Source: Thermoanaerobaculia bacterium
GTDB lineage: Bacteria; Acidobacteriota; Thermoanaerobaculia; Multivoradales; JAHEKO01
DNA: 64,000 nt
Reading direction: 5' to 3'
Assembly: GCA_947259925.1 (NCBI GenBank)
Contig: CAMYOG010000057.1
Location: forward strand, 1 to 64,000
Shown here: positions 1 to 8,404 of the stretch, one piece after another
How positions within the stretch are numbered: position 1 is the stretch's first letter
Layout of the letters: each line of letters opens with the position of its first letter
Translations under genes and position numbers: made by a program
Notes under the pieces: model-generated
Database searches by the model: none
Seen by the model: the letters and a program-made list of their open reading frames with translations, nothing else
What the model was told of the DNA's origin: nothing

Positions 1-173
1 AGGGTTTCCGTGGGACCCTGCTGCTGGAGAGATCAATACCCGGACTCTCTTCTCGAGATCCGGTCTTAACTAACTGTCTACGGAATCGGGGCAAGTCCGG
101 ATCCCTCTCCCACCCTCGAGGTGGGCGAGGGACGCCCCCTCCCTGGACGCTTGCTGCGAGGTGGGGTCGTCGG
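1..173. other. Left-edge intergenic sequence
   Basis: No gene with coding character is visible. The only structure is a 44-nt element at 100-143 that recurs downstream near 5.4 kb and is listed separately. The first 100 bases show nothing recognisable. Confidence 0.5.
100..143. repeat. Dispersed 44-nt intergenic repeat, copy 1
   Basis: Begins GATCCCTCTCCC and ends in a GCCCCC-N-CCC block. It aligns without gaps to 5413-5456, with about ten mismatches clustered in the middle. It can fold (CCCACC pairs with GGTGGG around CTCGA). Both copies lie just beyond the 3' end of a minus-strand gene, as REP-like elements often do. Confidence 0.55.
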
Positions 174-1007
174 TCAGTCGAGGACCGACTTGAGGTGCTC
201 GATCGGGTCGATCAGCTGGCCCGGTGGGAACTCGATGGTGTCGTGGCCGCCACCCGCCGTCTGCCCCAGGCGGTCGATGTAGTCGACCTCGGTCTTGCCC
301 GACTCCCAACGGACCGAACGCGGGTTGTCGGTGCGGATGTTGCGGAAGTCCTCGAGCGCCTGTTGCTCGGCGGCGGTCAGGGGCCGCGGCTCGAACGGTA
401 TGAAGCCGGCCGGTCGACGTACCTCCCGCTCGTACTCCGCGAACGCCTCGGCGATGGTTGTGGCGCGAATCGGCTCGGAGGCGCGGCCGTCGCCGGTATT
501 GCGATGACGGATCTCCCAGAAGTTCCGGCGCCGAATGACCGCCAGGTGGACCGCCGAGTCCTGCATCAGCCTGGAAACGGCGTGCTGGTCTTCGAGGCTG
601 AAGAGGTCGTCGGCTGCGGCCGGCTGGTCCGGATCGACCGGTGATGCGATCGGCTCCGGCTCGGGCGTCTCCGGCGCGCTCGGCTCGACATCGGGTGACT
701 CGGGCTCGGTCGGGTCGTCGACGTGAGACCCGGGCTCGAGGGTCGGCTCGGAATCGGGTGGCGTGACCGGCTCGATCGGATCCGGCGGCGGCTCCACCGG
801 CTCGGGTTCGACCGTCGCGACCAGCTCCCGGATCCCGGCCAGGGAGGTCTCGGCATCCTGCAGCGCCTTCTTGACCGCGTTGCGCTTCTGCCTCAGGTCG
901 GCGACGACGCCGTCCTCCTTGCGGATCGCGTCGAGCTTCTCCTTGGCGTCCGCCAGCTCGGCAGCGGCGCCGGCGAGCAGACCGAGCGCCTGGTCCCTGT
1001 CGAACAT
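174..1007 (-). CDS. Unknown protein: coiled coil, Pro/Glu-rich linker, C-terminal module shared with the 27.6-30.9 kb paralogues
   Basis: A 277-residue protein with no signal peptide or membrane segment. Residues 1-65 are Ala/Lys/Glu-rich and probably a coiled coil. Residues 66-132 form a low-complexity Pro/Glu/Asp linker. Residues 136-277 form a folded-looking module. That module resembles the C-terminal ends of the two secreted paralogues at 27627-29180 and 29316-30875: an A-x-S-x-L-M start, a W in the middle, a T-(I/V)-A-x-A-x-A-x-YER segment, then L-x-AA-x3-AL and P-x-SVR. In all three proteins it follows a Pro-rich linker, which supports homology. No function is recognised. It ends near a dispersed repeat and stands alone, transcribed in the same direction as the VWA gene upstream. 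Confidence 0.75.
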   Translation of the reverse strand: MFDRDQALGLLAGAAAELADAKEKLDAIRKEDGVVADLRQKRNAVKKALQDAETSLAGIRELVATVEPEPVEPPPDPIEPVTPPDSEPTLEPGSHVDDPTEPESPDVEPSAPETPEPEPIASPVDPDQPAAADDLFSLEDQHAVSRLMQDSAVHLAVIRRRNFWEIRHRNTGDGRASEPIRATTIAEAFAEYEREVRRPAGFIPFEPRPLTAAEQQALEDFRNIRTDNPRSVRWESGKTEVDYIDRLGQTAGGGHDTIEFPPGQLIDPIEHLKSVLD

Positions 1008-1065
1008 CGGTCCCCTCCTGTCGGTCGGTTGCTGGGACCACTCTAGCAGCCGAGCGAGTGCCTGC

Positions 1066-3027
1066 CTACTGGATCTTGCCGGCGACCGCGGCCCGCACGC
1101 TCAGTCCCTTGCGCTTCATCTTGACCTTGATCGAGCGGAGCTCCTGGGTCGTCAGCTGGCGCTCGGTCGCGAAGGTGATCAGGTACTGGCTTCTGAGCTC
1201 GGCGTTGATCTGGGCGTAGGCGGTGCTCAGCTGTCCGACCTCGCGGATGTAGAAGATCCGTCCGCCGGTCGACTCGGTGATCCCCTCGAGATCGGTCTTG
1301 CGGAAGCTCCGGCCCTCGGTGTGAATGCCGGCGAGTCCGATGATGTAGACCGGCACCCCCAGGTCCCGACCGAACTCGATGCAGCGGTTCTGGCTGAACT
1401 TGCTCCGGTAGTCGTCACCGTCGGAGAGCAGCACCAGAGCCTTGCGGCCCTCGGCCTCCTCGAGTTGTAGCAGGGCGAAGATGATGGCGTCGTAGAGCGC
1501 CGTGTAGCCGTCGGCCTCGAGCCTGCCGAAGGCGCGCAGCAGGTCGGCGACGTCGCCGGTCGTGGTATGCGCGAGTCGCGGCTGGGTGTCGAAGTCGACC
1601 AGGAACGCGCGATCGTCCTCGCGCACGGTCTCGAGCAGGAACTGCGCGCCTGCCTGCTTGGTCTCGATCATCAATGGGTACATGCTCTCGGAGGTGTCGA
1701 TCACCACGCCCAGGACCAGCGGCACCTCCTCGGCCGGTCCGAAGCTCTCGACCTGCTGCGCCCTGCCCTTGAGCGAGACCTCGAAGTCTTCGAGCGCGAG
1801 GCCGTCGACCGGCTGGCCCTGCTTGTCTGTGACCACCGCGTAGACCTCGACCAAGTTGACGTCGATGCGCTCGGACGGCCCCGGTGCCGACAGCAGCCAC
1901 GCGTCCTCGTTGGCGGTGCCGTCGCTCAGGTAGGCGACGACGCGCACGAAGTCGCTCGGACTCGGGTCGGCGCTGGTGAGTGTCGCGCGATAGGGCGGGG
2001 CCTCGAGGGTCGCGCCCAACTCGTCGTTCCAGTAGAACTCGACCCGATCGAGCTCGGTCGCCGGTGGTATCGAGACCCGTGCCCGGACCTCGACCTCGCC
2101 GCTGGTCGGCTCGCCCGAGAGGCCGGCGATCTGGACCCGGAAGGGACTGCTCTCGTCATTGACCAGGATCGAGTGGCGACCGAGCTCGCGGTCGCTGCGC
2201 GAGTAGGCGATCACTTCCACCTGGTGAGCGGTCGGCTCGGAGCCGAGATCGATGTTAGCGGAGAAGGGCGGGCGATCGTCTGCCGCCACCTCGACACCGT
2301 CGAGCAGGAACTCGACGCGCGCGATGCCGTCGATCGACGCCAGGGTCTGAAAGCGGGTCTTGCCGGTCGCCGGCCGCTGCCGCGGCGGCAGGATCCGGAT
2401 CACGCTGCGGGCGACCGGTGCCGAGCGCGTCACTCGAGGCGGCAAGACGGGCGCGAGGTGGGTCGCGTGCGAGACCACGCCGGAGAAGGGCCGGGGGAGC
2501 GGCTCGTCGCCGAACTCGACCAGGGTGGCGCCCCAGAGACCGGAGCCGAAGAACTCGACCGTCGCCGCCATCTCCAGGAAGTCCTCGGGTAGCTCGACCT
2601 CCCTTTGGTAGAGCCAGGCGGAGGCGCTCGCCAGGCTCTGTGGCGGCACCTCCTCGGTCAGAACGACCGGCTCGTCATCGATGCGCGCCATCACCAGGGT
2701 GACGCGAACGACGCCGCTCGGTGCGCTGCGCAAGCTGCTCGGAACGCGCACCAGCAGCTCGGCCAGGCCGCGAGGCTCGCCCTCGGGAGTCTCGCCGGTC
2801 ATCAGCCCGCCCAGGAGGCTCAGCTTGCCGGTGCCGGCGCCGGGATCCTCGAGCACCTGCAGGGCGCGCTCGGCGGGGTCCTGCGCCACCGCGACACTCG
2901 CGCCGGCCAGCCCCGCCAGGACGGCGGCGAGCAGGCCAAATCGGAGCGCGCGCCGGAGGGTAACATCGGCCGTGCGCGCGCCACGGGCCGGCGGGAAGGG
3001 GCCTCTTCGGACGACGGTCACGGGCAT
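1066..3027 (-). CDS. Secreted VWFA-related (acidobacterial-type) protein
   Basis: A 653-residue exported protein. An N-terminal hydrophobic segment ending AVAQ (about residues 25-48) acts as signal peptide. The middle is a series of beta-rich Ig-like stretches (for example the part reading VEFLLDGVEVA, repeated in style as VEFYWNDE). The C-terminal third is a von Willebrand A domain with an intact metal-ion site: DTSES after VVI, a Thr in GYTALYDA, and an Asp in LLSDGDD. This matches the VWFA-related domain common in Acidobacteriota, presumed to act in extracytoplasmic protein interactions. The ATG at 3027 is preferred to the one at 3072, which would overlap the divergent gene. The two start codons are then only 43 nt apart, so both promoters must share a very short region. 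Confidence 0.85.
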   Translation of the reverse strand: MPVTVVRRGPFPPARGARTADVTLRRALRFGLLAAVLAGLAGASVAVAQDPAERALQVLEDPGAGTGKLSLLGGLMTGETPEGEPRGLAELLVRVPSSLRSAPSGVVRVTLVMARIDDEPVVLTEEVPPQSLASASAWLYQREVELPEDFLEMAATVEFFGSGLWGATLVEFGDEPLPRPFSGVVSHATHLAPVLPPRVTRSAPVARSVIRILPPRQRPATGKTRFQTLASIDGIARVEFLLDGVEVAADDRPPFSANIDLGSEPTAHQVEVIAYSRSDRELGRHSILVNDESSPFRVQIAGLSGEPTSGEVEVRARVSIPPATELDRVEFYWNDELGATLEAPPYRATLTSADPSPSDFVRVVAYLSDGTANEDAWLLSAPGPSERIDVNLVEVYAVVTDKQGQPVDGLALEDFEVSLKGRAQQVESFGPAEEVPLVLGVVIDTSESMYPLMIETKQAGAQFLLETVREDDRAFLVDFDTQPRLAHTTTGDVADLLRAFGRLEADGYTALYDAIIFALLQLEEAEGRKALVLLSDGDDYRSKFSQNRCIEFGRDLGVPVYIIGLAGIHTEGRSFRKTDLEGITESTGGRIFYIREVGQLSTAYAQINAELRSQYLITFATERQLTTQELRSIKVKMKRKGLSVRAAVAGKIQ

Positions 3028-3070
3028 GAGCCAAAGCGATGCAAGCTGAGTTCCAGGGTGGGCCGTAACC

Positions 3071-5389
3071 ATGGACGAGATGAGGAAGAGCTGGGTCCTC
3101 GGCCTCGCCCTGCTGACGACGGTCGGCTTGCTGACCGGGAACGTCCGGCGCTCCTCGGGCGAGGCCGAGCAGCCCGAAACGGGCCGCGCGAATCGCCTGG
3201 TCCACGAGAGCAGTCCGTACCTGAGACTGCACGCCTACAACCCGGTCGATTGGTACCCCTGGGGACCGGAGGCGCTCGAGAGGGCTCGCCGGGAGCAGAA
3301 GCCGATCTTCCTGTCGGTCGGCTATTCGACCTGCTACTGGTGCCACGTGATGGAGCGCGAGGTGTTCGAGGACCCCGAACTGGCCGAGCTGATGAACGAG
3401 TGGTTCGTCAACATCAAGGTCGATCGCGAAGAACGCCCGGAGATCGACGAGATCTACATGACCGCCACCCAGATCCTGACCCGCCAGGGTGGCTGGCCGA
3501 ACTCGGTCTTTCTGACGCCCGACCTCGAGCCGTTCTTCGCTGGGACCTATTTCCCACCCGACGACCAGGACGGCCGACCCGGCTTCCGGCGGATCATCAC
3601 GGCCCTCAATCGCTTCTGGACCACCGATCGCGCCCGCGTCGAGGAGGAGGCGGGCCAGATCGCCGCCGCGGTCCGCGAGGCGTTGAGCGCGAATCGCGGT
3701 CCGGCGACCGCGGCTCCGACGCGGCAGGTCGCCGAGCGAGCGTTCGAGCGGCTGGCCGAGAGCTACGACGCGGCCAACGGCGGCTTCGGCACAGCGCCCA
3801 AGTTCCCGTCGCCGTCGAGCCTCTATCTGCTCTGGCGACGGGCCGAAGAGGGGGACGAGGCGAGCCGACGGATGGTCGTCGACACCCTCAAGAAGATGGG
3901 TCGGGGAGCGATCTACGACCAGCTCGACGGCGGCTTCCATCGCTACACGCTCGATGCCGAATGGCGGGTGCCGCACTTCGAGAAGATGCTCTACGACAAC
4001 GCGCACCTGGGGGAGCTGCTGGCGGTGACCGCTGCCGCGACCGGTGATGCCGAGCTCGAGCGGCTGGCGCGCGGCACCCTCGATTTCGTGCTCGACCGGA
4101 TGCGGCTGGCGAACGGCGCCTTCAAGTCGGCGATCGACGCCGAGACCGACGCGATCGAGGGCGCCTACTACATCTGGACTCGTGAGGAGTTCCAGGCGGC
4201 GGTGGGCGAGGACGGCTATCGCCTGCTGGCGCCGATCTTCGGTATCGATCGCGATCCGAACTTCGAAGAGCATCACTACACGCTCTACCTGACGAGCTCG
4301 CTGGCGGAGCTCGCCGCGTCGAGGGATCTCGAGCGCGACCAGCTACTGGAGGCGATCGAGCCCCATCTCGAGGCGCTGCGTCGAGCGCGCTCCGAGCGCG
4401 AGTTCCCGCTGGTCGACGACAAGGTGCTGGCAGACTGGAACGGCATGATGATCGCGGCCCTGGCCCGCGCTGGCGGCTCGCTCGGTGAGCCGCGCTACCT
4501 CGAGGCCGCCCAGCGCGCGGCGGACTTCGTGCTGACCCTGCGTGACGAGAGTGGCGTTCTGCAGCACGCCTGGCGTGAGGGGGTCGCCAAGGTTCCGGCG
4601 TTTCTCGACGACTACGCCTTCCTGGTGCGCGGCCTGCTGGCGCTCCACGAGGTCACCGGGGGCGAGCGCTGGCTGCGCGAGGCGAGCCGGTTGACCGACG
4701 AGCTGGAAGAGCGACTGCGCGCTCCGGGGGGTGGCTACTACACCAGCGAGGCGCGACCCGACCTGCTGCTGCAGGTGGTATCCGCGGCCGACGGCGCCGT
4801 GCCGTCGGGCAACGGAGTGGCGGTACTCAATCTGCTGGAGCTGGCCGAGCGGACCGACCGGGAGATCTACCGGGAGCGCTCCCGGGCCGCGCTGCGCGCT
4901 TTCTCCAGTGAGCTCGAGACCTTCCCGCAGGCGGTTGCCACGCTCGCCCTGGCGGTGTTGGCAGGCTCCGAAGGCGCGACCCCCGGCCTGGTCGCCGATC
5001 GACCGCCGGCCCCGGCCGATCCGCTCGGCTCCCTGGCCGAACAGGTCGTGCGCCTGAGCGGCCATTTCGAAGGCGCCGCGGCTGCCGACGGCTGGCGCCC
5101 GTTCCGGGTCGATCTCGAGATCCGGGACGGCTGGCACGTCAACGCCAACCCGGCCTCGCTCGACTTCCTGATTCCGACGCGGGTGGAAGGCGCCACCCGC
5201 GACGTCGCCTATCCGGCGGGCGAGACCTTCCAGTTCGAGTTCGCGCCCGAGCCGATCCAGGTCTATAGGGGTGTCGCAACGGTCCGGGGTCTGGTCGAAC
5301 CGACGCGGAGCGAGGTGGACGTCACCTACCAGGCCTGCGACGAGCGGCGGTGCCTGCCGCCGGTCACGGAGTCGATCCGCCTCGAGTAG
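3071..5389 (+). CDS. Exported DUF255 thioredoxin-fold protein with C-terminal DsbD-alpha-like domain
   Basis: A 772-residue protein. Residues 5-24 are a signal or anchor segment. The DUF255 (YyaL/SPATA20) thioredoxin-like domain follows, with its Cys pair at C88-Y-W-C91 and the typical stretch around NPVDWYPW and QGGWPN. The middle of the protein is the helical six-hairpin-type region of this family (GGFHRYTLDAEW, HFEKMLYDNA). The last 120 residues resemble the periplasmic DsbD alpha domain, including a Cys pair in YQACDERRCLPP. Family members are usually cytosolic and about 680 residues long, so the signal segment and the appended redox domain suggest a periplasmic thiol-redox role. An in-frame ATG at 3080 is an alternative start. 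It is divergent from the VWA gene. Confidence 0.85.
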   Translation: MDEMRKSWVLGLALLTTVGLLTGNVRRSSGEAEQPETGRANRLVHESSPYLRLHAYNPVDWYPWGPEALERARREQKPIFLSVGYSTCYWCHVMEREVFEDPELAELMNEWFVNIKVDREERPEIDEIYMTATQILTRQGGWPNSVFLTPDLEPFFAGTYFPPDDQDGRPGFRRIITALNRFWTTDRARVEEEAGQIAAAVREALSANRGPATAAPTRQVAERAFERLAESYDAANGGFGTAPKFPSPSSLYLLWRRAEEGDEASRRMVVDTLKKMGRGAIYDQLDGGFHRYTLDAEWRVPHFEKMLYDNAHLGELLAVTAAATGDAELERLARGTLDFVLDRMRLANGAFKSAIDAETDAIEGAYYIWTREEFQAAVGEDGYRLLAPIFGIDRDPNFEEHHYTLYLTSSLAELAASRDLERDQLLEAIEPHLEALRRARSEREFPLVDDKVLADWNGMMIAALARAGGSLGEPRYLEAAQRAADFVLTLRDESGVLQHAWREGVAKVPAFLDDYAFLVRGLLALHEVTGGERWLREASRLTDELEERLRAPGGGYYTSEARPDLLLQVVSAADGAVPSGNGVAVLNLLELAERTDREIYRERSRAALRAFSSELETFPQAVATLALAVLAGSEGATPGLVADRPPAPADPLGSLAEQVVRLSGHFEGAAAADGWRPFRVDLEIRDGWHVNANPASLDFLIPTRVEGATRDVAYPAGETFQFEFAPEPIQVYRGVATVRGLVEPTRSEVDVTYQACDERRCLPPVTESIRLE

Positions 5390-5412
5390 ATCGGATCGCC
5401 CCCCTCACCCTC

Positions 5413-5456
5413 GATCCCTCTCCCTCCCTCGCGGGGGGAAAGGAATGCCCCCGCCC
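5413..5456. repeat. Dispersed 44-nt intergenic repeat, copy 2
   Basis: Ungapped partner of 100-143, starting GATCCCTCTCCC and ending GCCCCC-N-CCC. It sits between two convergent genes (stops at 5389 and 5500). A run of C on one side and G on the other (CCCTC / GCGGGGGG) could form a hairpin and may act as a transcription end. Confidence 0.55.
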
Positions 5457-5499
5457 GGCGCGTGTGCTTCGGGGTTTCCAGCTCTCCGGCGCACCGGAT

Positions 5500-6822
5500 C
5501 TAGGGCTGGGCTGGCTGCAGTAGTTGCGAAGGCAGCCTCGGGCTCGAGAGCAGATCGGCGAACTCCTGCCAGCGGCGCTCGGGCTCCTCGGCGGTGCCGC
5601 CGCGCGACTCGATGAACGTCCGCACCAGGTCCTCGCCCAGGTTGTAGTTGATGACGTAGCTCCGGTACTGATCGATGAAGCGCACCCGCTGCTCGGCCCG
5701 GGGCCGCGACATCAGGGAGTAGGTCGCCAGCCAGTCGGCGGCCGCCGCCGCGTCGATCTCGCCGTCGAGGTAGCGGCGGGCGGCCTCGTTGCCGGCGTAG
5801 GAGAGCTCCGAGACCAGCTTCTGGACCTCGTAGTAGCCGGCCGCTTGCTCCGGATCGAGGCCGGCGAGCGGAAAGAGCGTCTCGCGCTCGAAGGCGATCC
5901 GCTCCGCTTCCGGAAACGCCACGTCGATGCCGTAGTTGGCCGAGCCCTCGGCGATCAGCGAGCGCGGGCTGAACAGCGGGTAGATCGCGAACTCGATCCA
6001 GCCGCGGTCCCGGACCAGGGTGCGCTCGACCAGCAGGTTGTAGACGTGATGCCCGGGATAGCCCTCGTGGCAGGCGAGGTCGAGGATGCGGTCGATGTAG
6101 ATCGGCAGATCGGTGTTGATCTGGATCAGGCTCTGGAAGTCGCCCTGGTACCAGTTGTAGCCGCTCCACGACTTGTCGGTCACGTACTCGACCGTGAAGC
6201 TCTCGCCCTCCGGCAGCTCGATGTGCTCACGGGTCCGCTCGCGGCAGGCATCGATCGCCGCGCTCAGGACGGCGTCGAGGTTCGCCCGGGGGATGGCGAA
6301 GGCATTCCGGAAGGTCTCGTAACGCTCCAGCACGTCGCCGTCGCCGGGCAGCGCCGCGCTCAGCCGGTCGAGGATCTCGTGGTAGTGGGCGGCGTCGCGC
6401 GTCGGCGCGACGGCGTCGTAGAGCGCTCGCGACTCTTCGTCGAAGCTCAGCCGCTCGCCGGCGAGCATGGCGATGCGGGCGATCAGGGAGCGATAGCTCC
6501 CCTCGAGGTGCAGATAGCGCAGCTGCTCGATCTCGTCGCGCTCGAGATCGGCGAGCCGGGCGAGGCCGGCGGCCGCCTCTTCGGCTCGGCGAGCGAGCTC
6601 GGTGAGCGTCGTCTTCTCGGCAGCTGCCACTTCCCGCCACTCGGCGGGGCCGAGGTAGGCGTCGACCATGTCGGGGTCGTGCTCCCCGAGCGCCAGCACC
6701 AGCCGGACGTAGGTCTCGGCGAGCGCGTCGATCGAGTCGCTCGGCTCGGGAGTCATGGACGGTCGTGCGTCACAGCTGCTCAGGAGGATCAGGATCGAGA
6801 TCGCGGCCGCGAGGAATCGCAC
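5500..6822 (-). CDS. DUF885 family lipoprotein, probable metallo-hydrolase
   Basis: A 440-residue lipoprotein. The signal ends in a lipobox LLSSC with Cys17 as the lipidated residue. The rest is alpha-helical. It contains the DUF885 signature H252-E-G-Y-P-G-H258-H, the His/Glu cluster taken to bind a metal in this peptidase-like family, followed by helices such as ELSYAGNEAARRYL. Members are usually 550-600 residues long, so this is a short version. The substrate is unknown. The gene is convergent with the DUF255 gene and divergent from the SEFIR gene, with 115-121 nt between the starts. Confidence 0.8.
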   Translation of the reverse strand: MRFLAAAISILILLSSCDARPSMTPEPSDSIDALAETYVRLVLALGEHDPDMVDAYLGPAEWREVAAAEKTTLTELARRAEEAAAGLARLADLERDEIEQLRYLHLEGSYRSLIARIAMLAGERLSFDEESRALYDAVAPTRDAAHYHEILDRLSAALPGDGDVLERYETFRNAFAIPRANLDAVLSAAIDACRERTREHIELPEGESFTVEYVTDKSWSGYNWYQGDFQSLIQINTDLPIYIDRILDLACHEGYPGHHVYNLLVERTLVRDRGWIEFAIYPLFSPRSLIAEGSANYGIDVAFPEAERIAFERETLFPLAGLDPEQAAGYYEVQKLVSELSYAGNEAARRYLDGEIDAAAAADWLATYSLMSRPRAEQRVRFIDQYRSYVINYNLGEDLVRTFIESRGGTAEEPERRWQEFADLLSSPRLPSQLLQPAQP

Positions 6823-6902
6823 TCGGCAATCCTACCCTGGGCAGAATCGAAGTCACGCCGCCGGTCCACTCGCCCGGGTGGCGCGCTTCGAGCTTCTCGA
6901 GG

Positions 6903-6925
6903 CTATATACTGGTAAAAATTTTCT
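6903..6925 (+). promoter_or_regulatory. AT-rich promoter-like tract before the SEFIR/nSTAND pair
   Basis: A 23-nt stretch, mostly A/T, in otherwise GC-rich DNA. It contains TATACT at 6906-6911, a good -10 box, about 30 nt before the SEFIR start. No convincing -35 box lies at standard spacing, so an activator or alternative sigma factor may be needed. Confidence 0.4.
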
Positions 6926-6943
6926 CAGCTTCGCGACGTGCTC

Positions 6944-8404
6944 ATGGCCACCGCTTTCATCAGCTATCGCTGGGAGGACGAGCGCTTCCTCGCGCTCGTG
7001 CGTCAGTTCGCCGAGAGGCTCGTCGAGGCCGGGATCGGGGTGACCCTCGATCAGTTCTACTGGGACCAGCACCCGGGCGGTCCGGACGAAGGCATGGACA
7101 ACTGGTCGTCCGACCAGGTCAAGGAGGCCGAGCGGATCCTGATCGTCTGCTCGCAGGGCTGGTTCGAGGCGTTCGAAGGCGACCAGCCCCCGGACGATCC
7201 CGGCGCAGGCCTGGGAGCCGCCTACGAAGCTCGCCTGATTCGCACCCAGCTGAACAAGGCCAGATGGCGGTCGCCCAAGCATCGGCTAGTGGTCCTGGCG
7301 GGTCGGGACCCCGGGGAGATCCCGCTCGACTTCGAGCACATCTGGCGGTTCAGGTCCGAAGAGGACTTCGAGCAGATCGTCGCCTGGCTCAAGCGTGAGG
7401 CCTCGCCGGAGGAGCCGGGCACCGCGTTCGCCGTATTGACCGAAGAGCTCATTCCGCAGGCGCCGGAGGTTCGAACCGCGGCCAGGGCGATGATTCCGTT
7501 CGTCAAGCGTCTGGCGCCCAGGATCGAGTTCCTGGTCGCCTACAAGCAGCTGCACGATGATCTGCAGAAGCTCGAGGACCAGCACCGACAGATCGCGCCG
7601 CACCTCAAGCACCTGCCGGAGGAGAGCTCCCGCTGGGAGGATCTGGACCTCCTGGAGCTGGAGGTCGACAAGTTGAACGAGGAGCTCGTCGAGCAGGCGA
7701 CGGAGGAGATCACGACCCAGGAGGCTCGTTCGTTCGAGAAGCTGGAAAAGGCCCATGAGGAGCTGAAACAGGCGGTGCGTGGGCGAGATCATGCGAAGCT
7801 CCGCGGAGCCAACAAGCTGTTCGGACGGCTGCTCGGTATCTGGCCGTCGCACGTTAATACCGAGCTCATCTCCACGGCCCGCAACCTCGGGCTGCCGGCG
7901 GTCCTCGACTCGCTGAACACGCTGGCGAGCCAGCTCGACGGGACCGAGGTCGACGCGCGCGCCGCTGCGGAGTTCAAGGAACGGGTCGTCTCGATGATCG
8001 AGCTGCACGAGCGGCTGACCGATCTGATCAAGCGCCACGACGGCTGGCAGGAGCTCGACAACGATCTACGGCAGGTCGAGCGCGAAGTCATCCCGCAGCT
8101 CGGCCGAGCGGACTCGGACGAGGGCCTCGACGAGCTGCAGGCGATGTGGAGCGGGCTGAAGCGGGCGACGCTGGCCCTCTGTGCCGGGGAGGAACCGGAG
8201 CAGGCCGCGGCGCTGAACACCGACCTGGCCAAGCTCGAGGGCGCTCTGGAGGATCGGCAGAGCACCACGCGGCGAAACTTCATCGCCTTCCGCGGCCGGG
8301 TGACCCGCCGGTTCAACGCCGTCGATCACGACCTACGCGAGGAGTGCGGCAAACTCCAGAAGCTGCGCGAGGATCTGACCGATTTCCTGGAAGGGACGCT
8401 ATGA
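6944..8404 (+). CDS. SEFIR-domain protein with C-terminal coiled coil (putative immune effector)
   Basis: A 486-residue soluble protein. Residues 1-150 form a SEFIR (TIR-like) domain: FISYRWEDE at the N-terminus, the LDQFYWD segment near residues 35-41, a D-x-W near 52, and ILIVCSQGWF near 66. Glu96 in AYEARLI is a candidate active-site or structural acidic residue. The rest (about 180-486) is helical with long charged coiled-coil stretches. SEFIR domains signal in animal IL-17 receptors and serve in bacterial anti-phage proteins, where NAD+ degradation has been reported. The ATG at 6944 is preferred over GTG 6938 because FISY normally lies at the extreme N-terminus. Its stop overlaps the next start as ATGA, so the two proteins are probably made in fixed ratio. 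Confidence 0.85.
   Translation: MATAFISYRWEDERFLALVRQFAERLVEAGIGVTLDQFYWDQHPGGPDEGMDNWSSDQVKEAERILIVCSQGWFEAFEGDQPPDDPGAGLGAAYEARLIRTQLNKARWRSPKHRLVVLAGRDPGEIPLDFEHIWRFRSEEDFEQIVAWLKREASPEEPGTAFAVLTEELIPQAPEVRTAARAMIPFVKRLAPRIEFLVAYKQLHDDLQKLEDQHRQIAPHLKHLPEESSRWEDLDLLELEVDKLNEELVEQATEEITTQEARSFEKLEKAHEELKQAVRGRDHAKLRGANKLFGRLLGIWPSHVNTELISTARNLGLPAVLDSLNTLASQLDGTEVDARAAAEFKERVVSMIELHERLTDLIKRHDGWQELDNDLRQVEREVIPQLGRADSDEGLDELQAMWSGLKRATLALCAGEEPEQAAALNTDLAKLEGALEDRQSTTRRNFIAFRGRVTRRFNAVDHDLREECGKLQKLREDLTDFLEGTL

Noticed and set aside
3028-3072. ATG at 3072 as start of the VWA gene
   Set aside because: It would overlap the start of the divergent gene and add 15 residues with no signal-peptide character; the ATG at 3027 is preferred.
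8146-8400. Longer frame upstream of the nSTAND start
   Set aside because: It lies in the SEFIR gene's coding sequence in another frame; the ATGA overlap gives a natural start at 8401.
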